Source of the DNA: Acidobacteriota bacterium
GTDB lineage: Bacteria; Acidobacteriota; Terriglobia; UBA7540
Direction: 5' to 3'
Length of the DNA: 64,000 bases
NCBI GenBank assembly: GCA_902812465.1
Contig: CADDZE010000003.1
Span: 1-64,000, forward strand
Shown here piece after piece: positions 1 through 7,688 of this stretch (position 1 is the stretch's first letter; each line of letters opens with the position of its first letter). The notes under the pieces were generated by a model. The model searched no databases and had not been told where the DNA came from. It saw only the letters and a list, made by a program, of their open reading frames with translations. Position numbers and translations under genes: made by a program.

Positions 1-1957
1 AGTCCGACGCCGGATTCGTGAATTTCCAGAAATACTCCGCGTCTGCCACGGCGTAATGGCCCATGGCCTGTTGAAACCCGGCGTTGAATTGATTGCGGCG
101 CTGGGACTTGATGGGGCTGGCCCCAAAGCCACCGAAACCAGCGCTAGCTAAGCCCCCCGCTCCGGTGGAGCTACCCAGCAGCAGGCCTTCGTTAAAGGGC
201 GCCAGGAGCAACCGGGCATAGGACGCCCGGAGAACGGTGTTGGTACTGGGGATGTGATAGGAAAGCGCGACGCGCGGCTCGATTTGGCGGGCCCGCGTGA
301 GGCCGTTGTAGCGGTCTCCGCGCAGGCCCAGGTTGGCCGTCCAATTGCCCAGTTTGATCGAATCCTGAAAGTAGGCTGATAGCTCCTTGATGTCGGCGTG
401 AGCGTCAAAGTTGAGCAGGTGGCCGCCCCGGGTAAGGTCATAAGCAAGTAGCCCGGGAGCGAAACCCGGATTAGGCCTCCGGCCTAGGGTCGCGCACTTG
501 CCGGGGTCAGTGGGTGTCGGGCTGGTGTCGGGAGTACCGTCGGGGTTTAGGCACACGGCGTTGAAAGCTGGGCTCGTGAGGCCAAGGTTGAAAGCTTCGG
601 TCAGCAGCCAATGATTCAATTGGAGTCCCGCCTTCATCTCGTGCCTGCCGCGCGTATAAGCTAGGTCCGTGCGGGCACCAAGGTTGTTCAGGCGGCGACC
701 CTGTCTCACCGTAGCAGGCGTATCCCAAAACGGATTGCGGCTGGGAAAGAACTGAAACCAGTCAAGCCGGTAGTAGGGGTTGAAGGTGAGCAACAGGTCC
801 TCGCCGAACAGGTGGGTATAGCCGGGCGCGATGTTCGTCGAGCGAATCTGGGAATGCTGGTCCTGCCCCGTTGCTGCCTGATCGTAGGTGTTCGGCTGCT
901 GGAACCACGAGCGCTGAGCGGAGAGATTGAGGTGCAGTGTATCGCGATCGTTAGGCTTAAAATCGATATGGTCAAAGACCGTCTCGCCGTTACCCCTGTC
1001 GTGGAGGTTCACAAACTCGGGTGGGTCGAGAAAACGGCTGGAGCCGTTGGAATCGACGGCCAGGAAGTTGCCCCATCGGTCGCTACCCCACCCGACATCG
1101 AATAGTTCCGCCCAGGAGCCAAACGATCCGTACTGGGCTGTGAGATCGCCGGTGGGCCTCTTCAGGCCCAGCCCGGAGCGCGAGGTGGTGTTGATAATCA
1201 GGCTGGTGCGGTCCCCGTATTCAGCTGGCGGCGCTCCCGTCACCATTTCGAAGGACTGAATGGTGTTCAGGGCGAGCTGGTTGGAAAAGACTTTGGCCTG
1301 TTGATCCGGTATGGGCTGGTTGTCAAGCACAATTTCGGTATCGGCGTGCTCACCCAAGGGGTGATAGAAGCCATTGGCATCAGCAGCCACAGCGGGAGCG
1401 GCGTTAGTAACGAGTTCTGCAAAGCCGGTCGACTGGTTCTGCACCGGCAAGGATTGGATAAGTTGCTGCCCCACGTCCGTGTGGGCCGTAGGTGTTGTTT
1501 CAACCAGGTCGTTCGCCTCCGCTTGCACGATGACGGTCGTCGTGGCGGTTCCGATTTTGAGGCTGATCCTCAACTCAAGCGGGACGGCCGTCCGGACTTC
1601 GACGTCTTGCTGGCTGGTCTCGAACCCTCGTGCCGCTACTGACAGATGGTACGGATTGAAAGGCACGTTGGTGAATTCGAAATTCCCATCGTCGTTGGTT
1701 TGGACGGTGCGCTCGTAGTTGGTTACCGGATTTCTGATAACCACCGTGGCCCCCGGCACTGCCGCTCCGGAAGGATCGGTGACCACGCCTCGAATGGTTC
1801 CCGAACTCAAGTTTTCGGCGGCGCTAGGACGAACCAGGGCCGCGAGCACGCCGAATGCCGTCAGCACAACGGCCGCCCGCCGGGTGGGCATCCTGCTGGA
1901 AGAGTTCCCGTAGGCATTGTGATGACTAGAGGGAAACCGCGAATAACAAGAGCGCAT
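1..1957 (-). CDS. TonB-dependent receptor with carboxypeptidase-regulatory-like N-terminal domain (partial)
   Basis: The reading frame is open from 1957 to the left edge (about 652 codons), so the C-terminal part of the barrel is missing. The ATG at 1957 has AGGAGC just upstream and gives a basic N-terminus followed by a hydrophobic signal segment (AVVLTAFGVLAALV) ending near SAAE. An internal ATG at 1891 is less likely because it lacks that site. Next come a carboxypeptidase-regulatory-like beta-sandwich (IRGVVTDPSGAAVPGA), a plug-like region (DTEIVLDNQPIP, MVTGAPPAEYGDRTS) and alternating beta-strand sequence typical of a 22-strand outer-membrane barrel. This is the Oar-like receptor architecture abundant in Acidobacteriota. 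It probably imports a large or metal-bound substrate using TonB energy. It lies 46 bases downstream of a small His/Cys-rich secreted protein and is probably co-transcribed with it. The substrate cannot be read from the sequence. Confidence 0.88.
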   Translation of the reverse strand, partial: MRSCYSRFPSSHHNAYGNSSSRMPTRRAAVVLTAFGVLAALVRPSAAENLSSGTIRGVVTDPSGAAVPGATVVIRNPVTNYERTVQTNDDGNFEFTNVPFNPYHLSVAARGFETSQQDVEVRTAVPLELRISLKIGTATTTVIVQAEANDLVETTPTAHTDVGQQLIQSLPVQNQSTGFAELVTNAAPAVAADANGFYHPLGEHADTEIVLDNQPIPDQQAKVFSNQLALNTIQSFEMVTGAPPAEYGDRTSLIINTTSRSGLGLKRPTGDLTAQYGSFGSWAELFDVGWGSDRWGNFLAVDSNGSSRFLDPPEFVNLHDRGNGETVFDHIDFKPNDRDTLHLNLSAQRSWFQQPNTYDQAATGQDQHSQIRSTNIAPGYTHLFGEDLLLTFNPYYRLDWFQFFPSRNPFWDTPATVRQGRRLNNLGARTDLAYTRGRHEMKAGLQLNHWLLTEAFNLGLTSPAFNAVCLNPDGTPDTSPTPTDPGKCATLGRRPNPGFAPGLLAYDLTRGGHLLNFDAHADIKELSAYFQDSIKLGNWTANLGLRGDRYNGLTRARQIEPRVALSYHIPSTNTVLRASYARLLLAPFNEGLLLGSSTGAGGLASAGFGGFGASPIKSQRRNQFNAGFQQAMGHYAVADAEYFWKFTNPASD

Positions 1958-2003
1958 ACTCTGCTCCTAACCTGCTGCGAAGTTTTTGAAGCCGAAGGGA
2001 AAA

Positions 2004-2360
2004 TCAGGAGAGAACAGGCGGAGCGCGTGCCGGAAGGGTAGAGACGTTCGCCCAGACTGAACATGCCGTGCACAGTAGGATGCCTCGGCGCAACTCGGGC
2101 AAGCGAAATGCCACCGCAAGGCCCGTGGGTTCGGTTATCCCATGGCGCGCGATTTGACATGCGTCGCATTGGGTGCCCGCGGCTTGCGGATTCTGCCAGT
2201 GGGTGTGCCCAGCGCTCACCGACGTGCAGCTATCAGCGAGCGTGCGGAGCTCGTGGTGATGAAGGGTGACGACGAGCAGAAGGTGCAGCTGAAGGCAGGC
2301 GCTGGCTGTAAATATCAGCCAGTGTTGAAGCCTGCCCGGGCGATGCACAGCAGTCTTCAT
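2004..2360 (-). CDS. Small secreted His/Cys-rich protein, DUF2946-like
   Basis: The frame is open to 2633, but the ATG at 2360 gives a sensible 118-residue protein: a basic start, a hydrophobic segment (about residues 13-33), then HHHE (34-37), CDAC (65-68) and a second hydrophobic stretch with CTAC (97-100). The upstream extension is Arg-rich and looks non-coding. Small exported proteins with this layout (DUF2946 type) are often encoded beside TonB-dependent receptors, some of them copper receptors. I assign the family by pattern only. The gene is 46 bases upstream of the receptor gene on the same strand, which suggests one transcript and a shared role, possibly binding a metal or haem in the periplasm. 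No Shine-Dalgarno site is visible. A TATACT hexamer starts 9 bases upstream of the ATG, so the message may be leaderless. Confidence 0.6.
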   Translation of the reverse strand: MKTAVHRPGRLQHWLIFTASACLQLHLLLVVTLHHHELRTLADSCTSVSAGHTHWQNPQAAGTQCDACQIARHGITEPTGLAVAFRLPELRRGILLCTACSVWANVSTLPARAPPVLS

Positions 2361-2369
2361 ACGCTTTGA

Positions 2370-2375
2370 AGTATA
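2370..2375 (-). promoter_or_regulatory. Possible -10 element for the TonB-receptor operon
   Basis: On the minus strand a TATACT hexamer lies 9 bases before the ATG at 2360. A good -35 box at 17 bases is not evident. If the hexamer is used, the transcript would begin within a few bases of the start codon. Confidence 0.35.
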
Positions 2376-2802
2376 GCGGGATCTTCGGGCAACGTCCACT
2401 GCGCTCCTGCGAAGGAGCCGCAGCGACGCGACGATTAGCGCGCCTTTGGGGCACCTCGCGGCAACCAAGCCGCACCGTGACACCCGCTCTCGCTGCTTGG
2501 AGCGCGCAGTTTCGCGCGCGAGACTCTGAATAGAGTCGACGAAGAATCCCAAGCCTAGCTGCAGACTAGGTTGTGGTGAGCCCCTGGCGAAGCGCCTCCG
2601 TCGGTCCGAACGGGAAAGGTGGTTCCAGAGCATGTGAACCCAAGCTCAAGTTGACGCCTCCCTACCATCGGCGCCGGCTTCTTCGCTTAAGCGCTCCTCA
2701 TGGTTTCCGACGCCAAAATGGCTTTCGGCGCCGGCATCGAAACGGTTCTTTTGCCTGGCGGCGCGCCGCGATATCCTACGCTAGCCACCAGGGAGGTGAA
2801 TG
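2376..2802. other. Divergent intergenic region without a recognisable gene
   Basis: This is about 430 bases between the small secreted protein (minus) and the sulfhydrylase gene (plus). The short reading frames here are Arg/Ser-rich and have no ribosome site. The decamer CGGCGCCGGC occurs twice near 2670-2740. I see no SAM-binding riboswitch, although the downstream gene acts in sulphur amino-acid metabolism. GGGAGGTG at 2791-2798 is the ribosome-binding site for the ATG at 2803. Confidence 0.5.
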
Positions 2803-3981
2803 ATGCAAAACGGACTACGATTTGCCACGCTGGCCGTGCATGCGGGCGAGGCGCCGTGCCCGGCAACGGGAGCTCTTGACACGCCAATCTACCAGTCGAC
2901 CACGTTCGTGTCTGCCAATGCCGACGAGATGGCGGCGGTATATGGCGAGCAGAAATTTGGCTACATGTACACTCGCTACGGCAATCCGACCATCCGCGCC
3001 CTGGAGGAGAAGTTGGCGGCGCTCGAAGGAGGTGAGGCGGCGGTGGCCACCGCATCCGGCATGGCAGCGATCTCCTCGGCAATCCTTGGTTTTGTGAAGG
3101 CGGGTGATCATGTGGTGGCATCGCGCTCGCTTTACGGTGCGGCCTATCACTTTCTGGCTGACAAGCTGCCGCGGATGGGGGCGTCGACTACCTTTGTGGA
3201 CTCAACTCATCCAGATGAGTTCGAGAGTGCTATCCGTCCTAATACCCGCTTGCTTTATTTTGAGACCCCAAGCAACCCTGTGCTGGGTATCACGGATATC
3301 GCGGCGGTTGCCGCGCTGGGGCGGGCGGGCGGTATCCCCACGATGATTGATAACACCTTTGCTTCCCCCGTTCTGCAGCAGCCCCTTGCGCTCGGCGTGA
3401 CTGTATCGGTGCATTCCGCCACCAAGTACCTTTGCGGCCACGGCGACGCCATGGGCGGCGCCATCATCGGGCCGCGCGACTACATCCGCGCTGTCTCGCG
3501 CGATGTGTTGCGCGATTTCGGCGGGGTCATCAGCCCGTTCAACGCCTGGCTGATCCTGCGCGGCATCCACACTCTGCACGTGCGTATGCCGGCGCAGTGC
3601 GCAAGCGCGCAGAAAATTGCCGAGTTCCTTGGCCACCACCCTAGGGTCGAGCGTGTGAATTACCCTGGTTTGCCCAAGCATCCCGGACACGAGATCGCCT
3701 GCCGGCAGATGAGGCATTTTGGGGCGATGATCAGCTTCGAAGTAAAGGGCGGCTACGAGGCAGGCAAGCGGGTGATGGATGGCGTCAAGATCTTTGCCCG
3801 TGCTGCCAGCTTAGGGGATACGCGATCGCTCATTGTGCATTCGGCGTCCACGAGTCATCAGGCGGTACCACGTGAGGAACGGCTGAAGGTTGGGATTACT
3901 GACGGCCTGGTGCGCCTCTCCATCGGCCTCGAAGCGGTCGAGGACCTGATCCAAGACCTGGACCAAGCTCTGGCGCTCTGA
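2803..3981 (+). CDS. metZ: PLP-dependent Cys/Met metabolism enzyme, O-succinylhomoserine sulfhydrylase-like
   Basis: This 392-residue protein belongs to the cystathionine gamma-synthase/sulfhydrylase family (fold type I PLP enzymes). Family marks are the N-terminal TLAVHAG and PIYQSTTF, the substrate-loop YTRYGNPT, the cofactor-binding ASGMAAI, PSNP and DNTFASP, and the Schiff-base lysine in HSATKYLCGHGD. The C-terminal SLGDTRSLIVHSAST and RLSIGLE are also typical. It should form homocysteine or a related thioether from an activated homoserine and a sulphur donor in the cytoplasm. O-succinylhomoserine sulfhydrylase (MetZ) is my best guess, but cystathionine gamma-synthase and methionine gamma-lyase are hard to separate by sequence alone. 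Two adjacent ATGs occur at 2800 and 2803; the second is better spaced from GGAGG. The gene stands alone and converges with a glycosyltransferase gene. Confidence 0.9.
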   Translation: MQNGLRFATLAVHAGEAPCPATGALDTPIYQSTTFVSANADEMAAVYGEQKFGYMYTRYGNPTIRALEEKLAALEGGEAAVATASGMAAISSAILGFVKAGDHVVASRSLYGAAYHFLADKLPRMGASTTFVDSTHPDEFESAIRPNTRLLYFETPSNPVLGITDIAAVAALGRAGGIPTMIDNTFASPVLQQPLALGVTVSVHSATKYLCGHGDAMGGAIIGPRDYIRAVSRDVLRDFGGVISPFNAWLILRGIHTLHVRMPAQCASAQKIAEFLGHHPRVERVNYPGLPKHPGHEIACRQMRHFGAMISFEVKGGYEAGKRVMDGVKIFARAASLGDTRSLIVHSASTSHQAVPREERLKVGITDGLVRLSIGLEAVEDLIQDLDQALAL

Positions 3982-3997
3982 TCGGTTGGGGCACTGG

Positions 3998-4873
3998 TCA
4001 GCTGGCACTGCGCGCCCTCGGCGACCAAGCCGCAGCGCTAGCATCGGCAGGGGCTTTCCGCATCTCGCCCCGAGGGCTCGTCTTCAGAGTTTGACGTCTT
4101 ACGAATCGCCAGGTCTCGGGCGCCAGGCGCTGCGCCTGTTGGCTCTTTTGCATCTTGCGACACAGCCGTTGCCAGTCTCTTCGATTGTCTAAATCCTCTT
4201 CGGGCGGCAAGAGGGCCCACGCAAGCCCCAGCCTGGATAGGTTGGCTTGCGTATCGCGCAAGGCCAGCCGGGTGCTCCAACGAACGCCGCGGAACAGCGC
4301 CTTGAGCCTTGACCGGATGGCAAAGGCGCGCCGCAAGCCAATGAGGTAGTAGCCCCCGTCGGGACAGGGCCCGAGCACCGCATCGCAACGACCCAGCTCG
4401 CTGAATGCCCTTCGGAGGACACTCGGCTGCAACAACGGTGAATCCGTGCCTATCACCACGGCTGCCGGGTGAAAGCGCAGCAGCCAGGCAAAGGCTCGCG
4501 CCAGCCGTACCCCGAGGTCCCTTCCCCGTTGCCGCTTGCATACTGCAGCCCAGCTTGAATCCTTCAGCTTGAGGACCCGGTGGCTCCCGGAGAGGAAGAG
4601 ATAATGCTTGATACTCCGCAGACGGCGTACCTTTGCCAAGGCGTCATAAATGAGGGCTTGCTGGAGTTCAGCGGAACCCCTCGCCCCCAGCAGCGGGATC
4701 AGCCGCGTCTTAGCTTCGCCGGGGACGGGAGCGCGAGCAAAAATGGCCAAGGCCGCCTGGGCGCTGGGACGAGTTGGCGCGCGCCCGTGGTCCTTGAATT
4801 CGCCAGTTTGTCGCAGGGCGGACGAGCCGCAGAGCGCAACGTTGGCAGCCGGTTCTGCCATCCCCAGCATCAC
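3998..4873 (-). CDS. TIGR04282/DUF2064-family glycosyltransferase-like protein
   Basis: This protein of about 290 residues has the compact nucleotide-sugar-transferase fold of the TIGR04282 (DUF2064) family. Marks are AIFARAPVPGEAKTRL (nucleotide loop), GTDSPLL in the metal-binding position and CPDGGYYLIGLR, followed by the late LPPEEDLDNRRDW. Family members are about 200-230 residues. Here there is an extra N-terminus of about 40 residues and an Arg-rich tail of about 30, both low in complexity. The start overlaps the stop of the upstream D-aminoacylase gene: GTG at 4873 or ATG at 4870 against TGA at 4872-4870. Translational coupling is therefore likely. Some relatives act in arsenosugar biosynthesis, but no arsenic gene is nearby, so the acceptor is unknown. 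Confidence 0.82.
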   Translation of the reverse strand: MMLGMAEPAANVALCGSSALRQTGEFKDHGRAPTRPSAQAALAIFARAPVPGEAKTRLIPLLGARGSAELQQALIYDALAKVRRLRSIKHYLFLSGSHRVLKLKDSSWAAVCKRQRGRDLGVRLARAFAWLLRFHPAAVVIGTDSPLLQPSVLRRAFSELGRCDAVLGPCPDGGYYLIGLRRAFAIRSRLKALFRGVRWSTRLALRDTQANLSRLGLAWALLPPEEDLDNRRDWQRLCRKMQKSQQAQRLAPETWRFVRRQTLKTSPRGEMRKAPADASAAAWSPRARSAS

Positions 4874-6585
4874 TGTTTGCCCCGTCCGTAGAGGACCTTA
4901 CCGGGCTTGGCGCCGGTGTGCTCGCCGTGATCGATCACCACCGTGCCGTTAACGATGACATAGGGAATACCGACGGGGTACTGCAAGGGATTCTCGAAGG
5001 TAGCCCTGTCCGCGACCGTCTTGGGATCGAAAATGGTGATGTCCGCTGCCATCCCTGGCCGCAGTAGGCCGCGGTCGGTAAGGCCGGTGATCTGGGCGGG
5101 CAGAGCGGTCATCTTGCGGATGGCGTCCGGTAAGGTAAGAACATGTCGTTCCCGCACGTAGACGGCGAGGACGCGCGGAAATGTCCCATAGAAGCGCGGG
5201 TGGGGGTGGCCGGCGAATTTCATGGCCGGATTCACGGCTTCGCCGTCGGAGCCGATCCCCACCCATGGTTGCTTCATGGCCAGCTCGACGTCCGGCTCAC
5301 TCATACTGAAATAGATGGCTTCGGCCGAGCCACCCTCGGAGATGAGGAGGTCGCAGAGTGCATCCAGCGGATCCTTGCCCATCAGGCGCCCAACCTCATC
5401 CAGCCGCTTGCCCTCGTACGGCTTGTTTTCGGGCTTCTGGACCGCCGCCACCATGACACCGTGCCATCCGCCCACGCTCTTCACCTCGTTATCTTCCCAA
5501 CCGGGCAAACCGCTGGCGATGTCACGACGAATTTCGGCACGAACCTTAAGATCCTTAAGGAGTTCGGCGCGATGCTGGGGCGTACCCTCGAGGAATTTCG
5601 GTGGCAGGCACTGCTCGAGCCCTGTCATGGCGGCGACGTAGGGATACTGGTTAGCCGTGATGTCGATGCCGCGATCCCGCGCTGCCTGAATGATGCGTAC
5701 TTGCTCAGCCATGTGGCCCCAGTTGGCTTGGCCGTCCATCTTGAAGTGGAGGATGTGGACCGGCAGCCCGCCTTTCCGTCCGATCTCGATAGCCTCAGAG
5801 AGCGCTGCGGGTTCCGCGGCACCTTCGCCCCGGATGTGGCTGGTGTAGATGCCGCCGTATTGGGCGGCGACCTTAGCTAGCGCGGCCAGCTCATCGGTGG
5901 TAGCGAACAGGTTCGGAGCATAAATGAGTCCGGAAGCCAGACCGAGCGCGCCATCGCGCATGGCCTGGTCGACGAGCGCCTTCATCTTGTCCATTTCTTG
6001 CGGTGTAGGGCGGCGATTGACGTTGCCCAGCACGCACTGCCACACTTGGCCACTGCCAACATAGGAAGCAATGTTCACCGAGATCCCTTGGCGCTTGAGG
6101 CGCGCGAAGTACTGGCCCAGGGTTGTCCAATCACGGGTGAGTCCGAGCTTCTGCAAGCTCCGGTCGAAGTCTGCCACCGCTGGGCCTTGCACGGGCCCAG
6201 CCGAGTCCGATTCACCCAAAATCTCGGTCGTCACCCCTTGAAGGATCTTGCTCTGGGCCTTGCCATCAACGAGCAGTGTGAAGTCCGAATGGCTGTGCAG
6301 GTCAATGAAGCCGGGTGCCACCGCCATCCCCGCCGCGTCGATCACTCGCTTGGCGGAGGCGCCTGGAAGCCGGCCCACGTCTGCGATGCGTCCGTCCTTC
6401 ACCGCTACGGAGCCCTCAAACCACGGGCTGCCGCTGCCATCCAGGATCTGGCCGTGTACGATAAGCAGGTCATATTCTGTGTCTAAAGCAAGATAGACAA
6501 CGGTGCTGGCAGCCCCCAGCGCCGCAACTAGACCCGCCAAGGCCATTGGCCTTCGGCGGAGTAACCGGCCGCATCGCGTTTTCAC
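4870..6585 (-). CDS. N-acyl-D-amino-acid deacylase / D-aminoacylase (amidohydrolase family 3)
   Basis: This 571-residue protein begins with a basic stretch and a hydrophobic segment (about 14-33), suggesting export or membrane anchoring. The amidohydrolase part then follows: LLIVHGQILDGSG, the metal ligands in GFIDLHSHSDF (about 92-102), GVTTEILGESDSAGP, YTSHIRGEG (about 248), HILHFKMDG and VGIGSDGEA near 455. The C-terminal ITGLTDRGLLRPGMAADITIF closes the small beta-sandwich. The family hydrolyses N-acyl-D-amino acids or related D-peptide amides using zinc. Export would let it act on D-amino-acid peptides, for example from cell walls, but the substrate is inferred. It is the first gene of a pair with the downstream glycosyltransferase (1-4 base overlap), and it diverges from ubiX. 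Confidence 0.87.
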   Translation of the reverse strand: MKTRCGRLLRRRPMALAGLVAALGAASTVVYLALDTEYDLLIVHGQILDGSGSPWFEGSVAVKDGRIADVGRLPGASAKRVIDAAGMAVAPGFIDLHSHSDFTLLVDGKAQSKILQGVTTEILGESDSAGPVQGPAVADFDRSLQKLGLTRDWTTLGQYFARLKRQGISVNIASYVGSGQVWQCVLGNVNRRPTPQEMDKMKALVDQAMRDGALGLASGLIYAPNLFATTDELAALAKVAAQYGGIYTSHIRGEGAAEPAALSEAIEIGRKGGLPVHILHFKMDGQANWGHMAEQVRIIQAARDRGIDITANQYPYVAAMTGLEQCLPPKFLEGTPQHRAELLKDLKVRAEIRRDIASGLPGWEDNEVKSVGGWHGVMVAAVQKPENKPYEGKRLDEVGRLMGKDPLDALCDLLISEGGSAEAIYFSMSEPDVELAMKQPWVGIGSDGEAVNPAMKFAGHPHPRFYGTFPRVLAVYVRERHVLTLPDAIRKMTALPAQITGLTDRGLLRPGMAADITIFDPKTVADRATFENPLQYPVGIPYVIVNGTVVIDHGEHTGAKPGKVLYGRGKQ

Positions 6586-6704
6586 AAGCTCCTCCCAGTG
6601 GAATCCCAGAATCGCCTGGATCGGGCTCCGCTATTATATCCTCGCGGCAACGGACAGCTTGGTTGAACATTCGCAGCAAAACCCGGAGAAGATAATGCCA
6701 TTCC

Positions 6705-6733
6705 TTGACTCACCCCGCCGCAGTGGCTAACAT
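6705..6733 (+). promoter_or_regulatory. Predicted sigma-70-type promoter of ubiX
   Basis: TTGACT (6705-6710) and TAACAT (6728-6733) are separated by exactly 17 bases. The ATG of ubiX at 6743 is only 9 bases beyond the -10 box, so the transcript would have almost no 5' leader. No Shine-Dalgarno sequence lies in front of that ATG. Confidence 0.55.
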
Positions 6734-6742
6734 CGCCCAGCG

Positions 6743-7393
6743 ATGTCTGACAAGCCTCAGAGCCAGAGCGCTATGGCACCTGGCAGCAGGGGTTTGACGT
6801 TTGTTCTGGGCGTAACCGGCGCCAGCGGGGCAATCTTTGCCCGCAAGATGCTGCAGATGCTCGAAGCCGACGACCGCGTAGCGGAGATTGATCTGGTGAT
6901 CTCTGGCAGCGGCTTGAAGGTGTTACGGCAGGAGCTGGAACTCGACGTTTCTGTCAGCCGCCGGATCCCCCAGCTACTGGCTGAGCGGTGCGTCCTCAAA
7001 ACGAGATATCTTCTGGACTCCGACATCGGCGCCAGCATCGCCAGCGGATCCTATCCGGTCGACGGGATGGTAGTCCTTCCCTGCAGCACCGGGTGCCTGG
7101 CCCAGATTGCCCACGGCATCTCCTCAACCCTGATCGAGCGGGCGGCCGACGTCTCCCTGAAGGAAGGCCGGAAGTTGGTCCTGGCAGTGCGGGAGACGCC
7201 GTTCAGCCTCATTCACTTGCAGAACATGCTGGTGGCAGCGAGGGCGGGGGCGGCGATCTTTCCCATCATACCGTCCTTCTATCATCGCCCGTCGACTATT
7301 GACGACCTGGTAACGCAGTTTTGCAGCCGCGTGTTGGATCACCTGGGACTCCCCCAGCCGAGTCAGTTTCGGTGGGGCGGCCAGGAACGATAG
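6743..7393 (+). CDS. ubiX: UbiX-family flavin prenyltransferase
   Basis: This 216-residue protein has the UbiX/Pad1 flavoprotein signatures: GVTGASGAIFARKML (FMN/phosphate loop), LVISGSG, LLDSDIGASIASGSYPVDGMV, LPCSTGCLAQIAHGISSTLI, RKLVLAVRETPFSLIHLQNM and IIPSFYHRPST. UbiX makes prenylated FMN, the cofactor of UbiD-type decarboxylases, from reduced FMN and dimethylallyl phosphate. It is full length, with a short low-complexity N-terminal extension (about 15 residues). No UbiD gene is in this window, so the partner must lie elsewhere. The gene is single and divergent from the D-aminoacylase gene, with a canonical promoter immediately upstream. Confidence 0.92.
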   Translation: MSDKPQSQSAMAPGSRGLTFVLGVTGASGAIFARKMLQMLEADDRVAEIDLVISGSGLKVLRQELELDVSVSRRIPQLLAERCVLKTRYLLDSDIGASIASGSYPVDGMVVLPCSTGCLAQIAHGISSTLIERAADVSLKEGRKLVLAVRETPFSLIHLQNMLVAARAGAAIFPIIPSFYHRPSTIDDLVTQFCSRVLDHLGLPQPSQFRWGGQER

Positions 7394-7492
7394 TTAAGGT
7401 GCGGTTGAGCTTCGGAAGAGTAAGGTTAACATACTGATAATGAGGTTGTCATCGGATTGTGAATGGGCGGGAAGGGAGGCGCGTAATTTTTG

Positions 7493-7521
7493 TTGACAAC
7501 GGAATTTATGTATGATACGTT
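7493..7521 (+). promoter_or_regulatory. Predicted promoter for the structured leader and membrane protein
   Basis: A perfect TTGACA (7493-7498) is followed after 17 bases by TACGTT (7516-7521), with TGA just before it as an extended -10. The surrounding DNA (7490-7545) is strikingly AT-rich compared with its neighbours. The next start codon is at 7689, so the leader would be about 160 bases long. Confidence 0.5.
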
Positions 7522-7549
7522 ATTAACGACTAATATAACTTATATCCCC

Positions 7550-7686
7550 AGGTCCCCGGCCTCCTGAGCTATGCTCCTTTCTGCCGGTTCTGCCGCAGGA
7601 AGGAGCTGATTCGGGATGTTCCCTTGGCCACATGCATGACTTTAGACCAAAGCCGGGGACCTCGAATGGGTTAAGGAGGTCCCCGG
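7550..7686 (+). promoter_or_regulatory. Structured 5' leader with mutually exclusive stems; possible attenuator or riboswitch-like switch
   Basis: AGGTCCCCGGC at 7550-7560 is the exact reverse complement of GCCGGGGACCT at 7652-7662 (11 pairs). The same second segment (7653-7662) is also the exact reverse complement of AGGTCCCCGG at 7677-7686 (10 pairs, 14-base loop). The third segment contains part of the ribosome site AAGGAGGT (7673-7680) of the membrane protein at 7689. Enclosed by the long pairing is a further hairpin, 7573-7584 with 7595-7606 (12 pairs including one G-U). One fold would bury the ribosome site and the other would free it. I recognise no known riboswitch class. The pairings are read directly from the sequence; the switching is inferred. 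Confidence 0.55.
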
Positions 7687-7688
7687 TC

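Noticed and set aside
2376-2802. SAM riboswitch ahead of the sulfhydrylase gene
   Set aside because: No SAM-I, SAM-II or SAM-IV core sequence or pairing pattern is visible.
5143-5880. Plus-strand frame of 245 codons
   Set aside because: It is antisense to the D-aminoacylase gene, whose motifs are complete on the other strand.
7550-7686. Cyclic-di-GMP or other known riboswitch
   Set aside because: The conserved loops of known classes are not present. Only the competing stems are clear, so I report a leader of unknown type.
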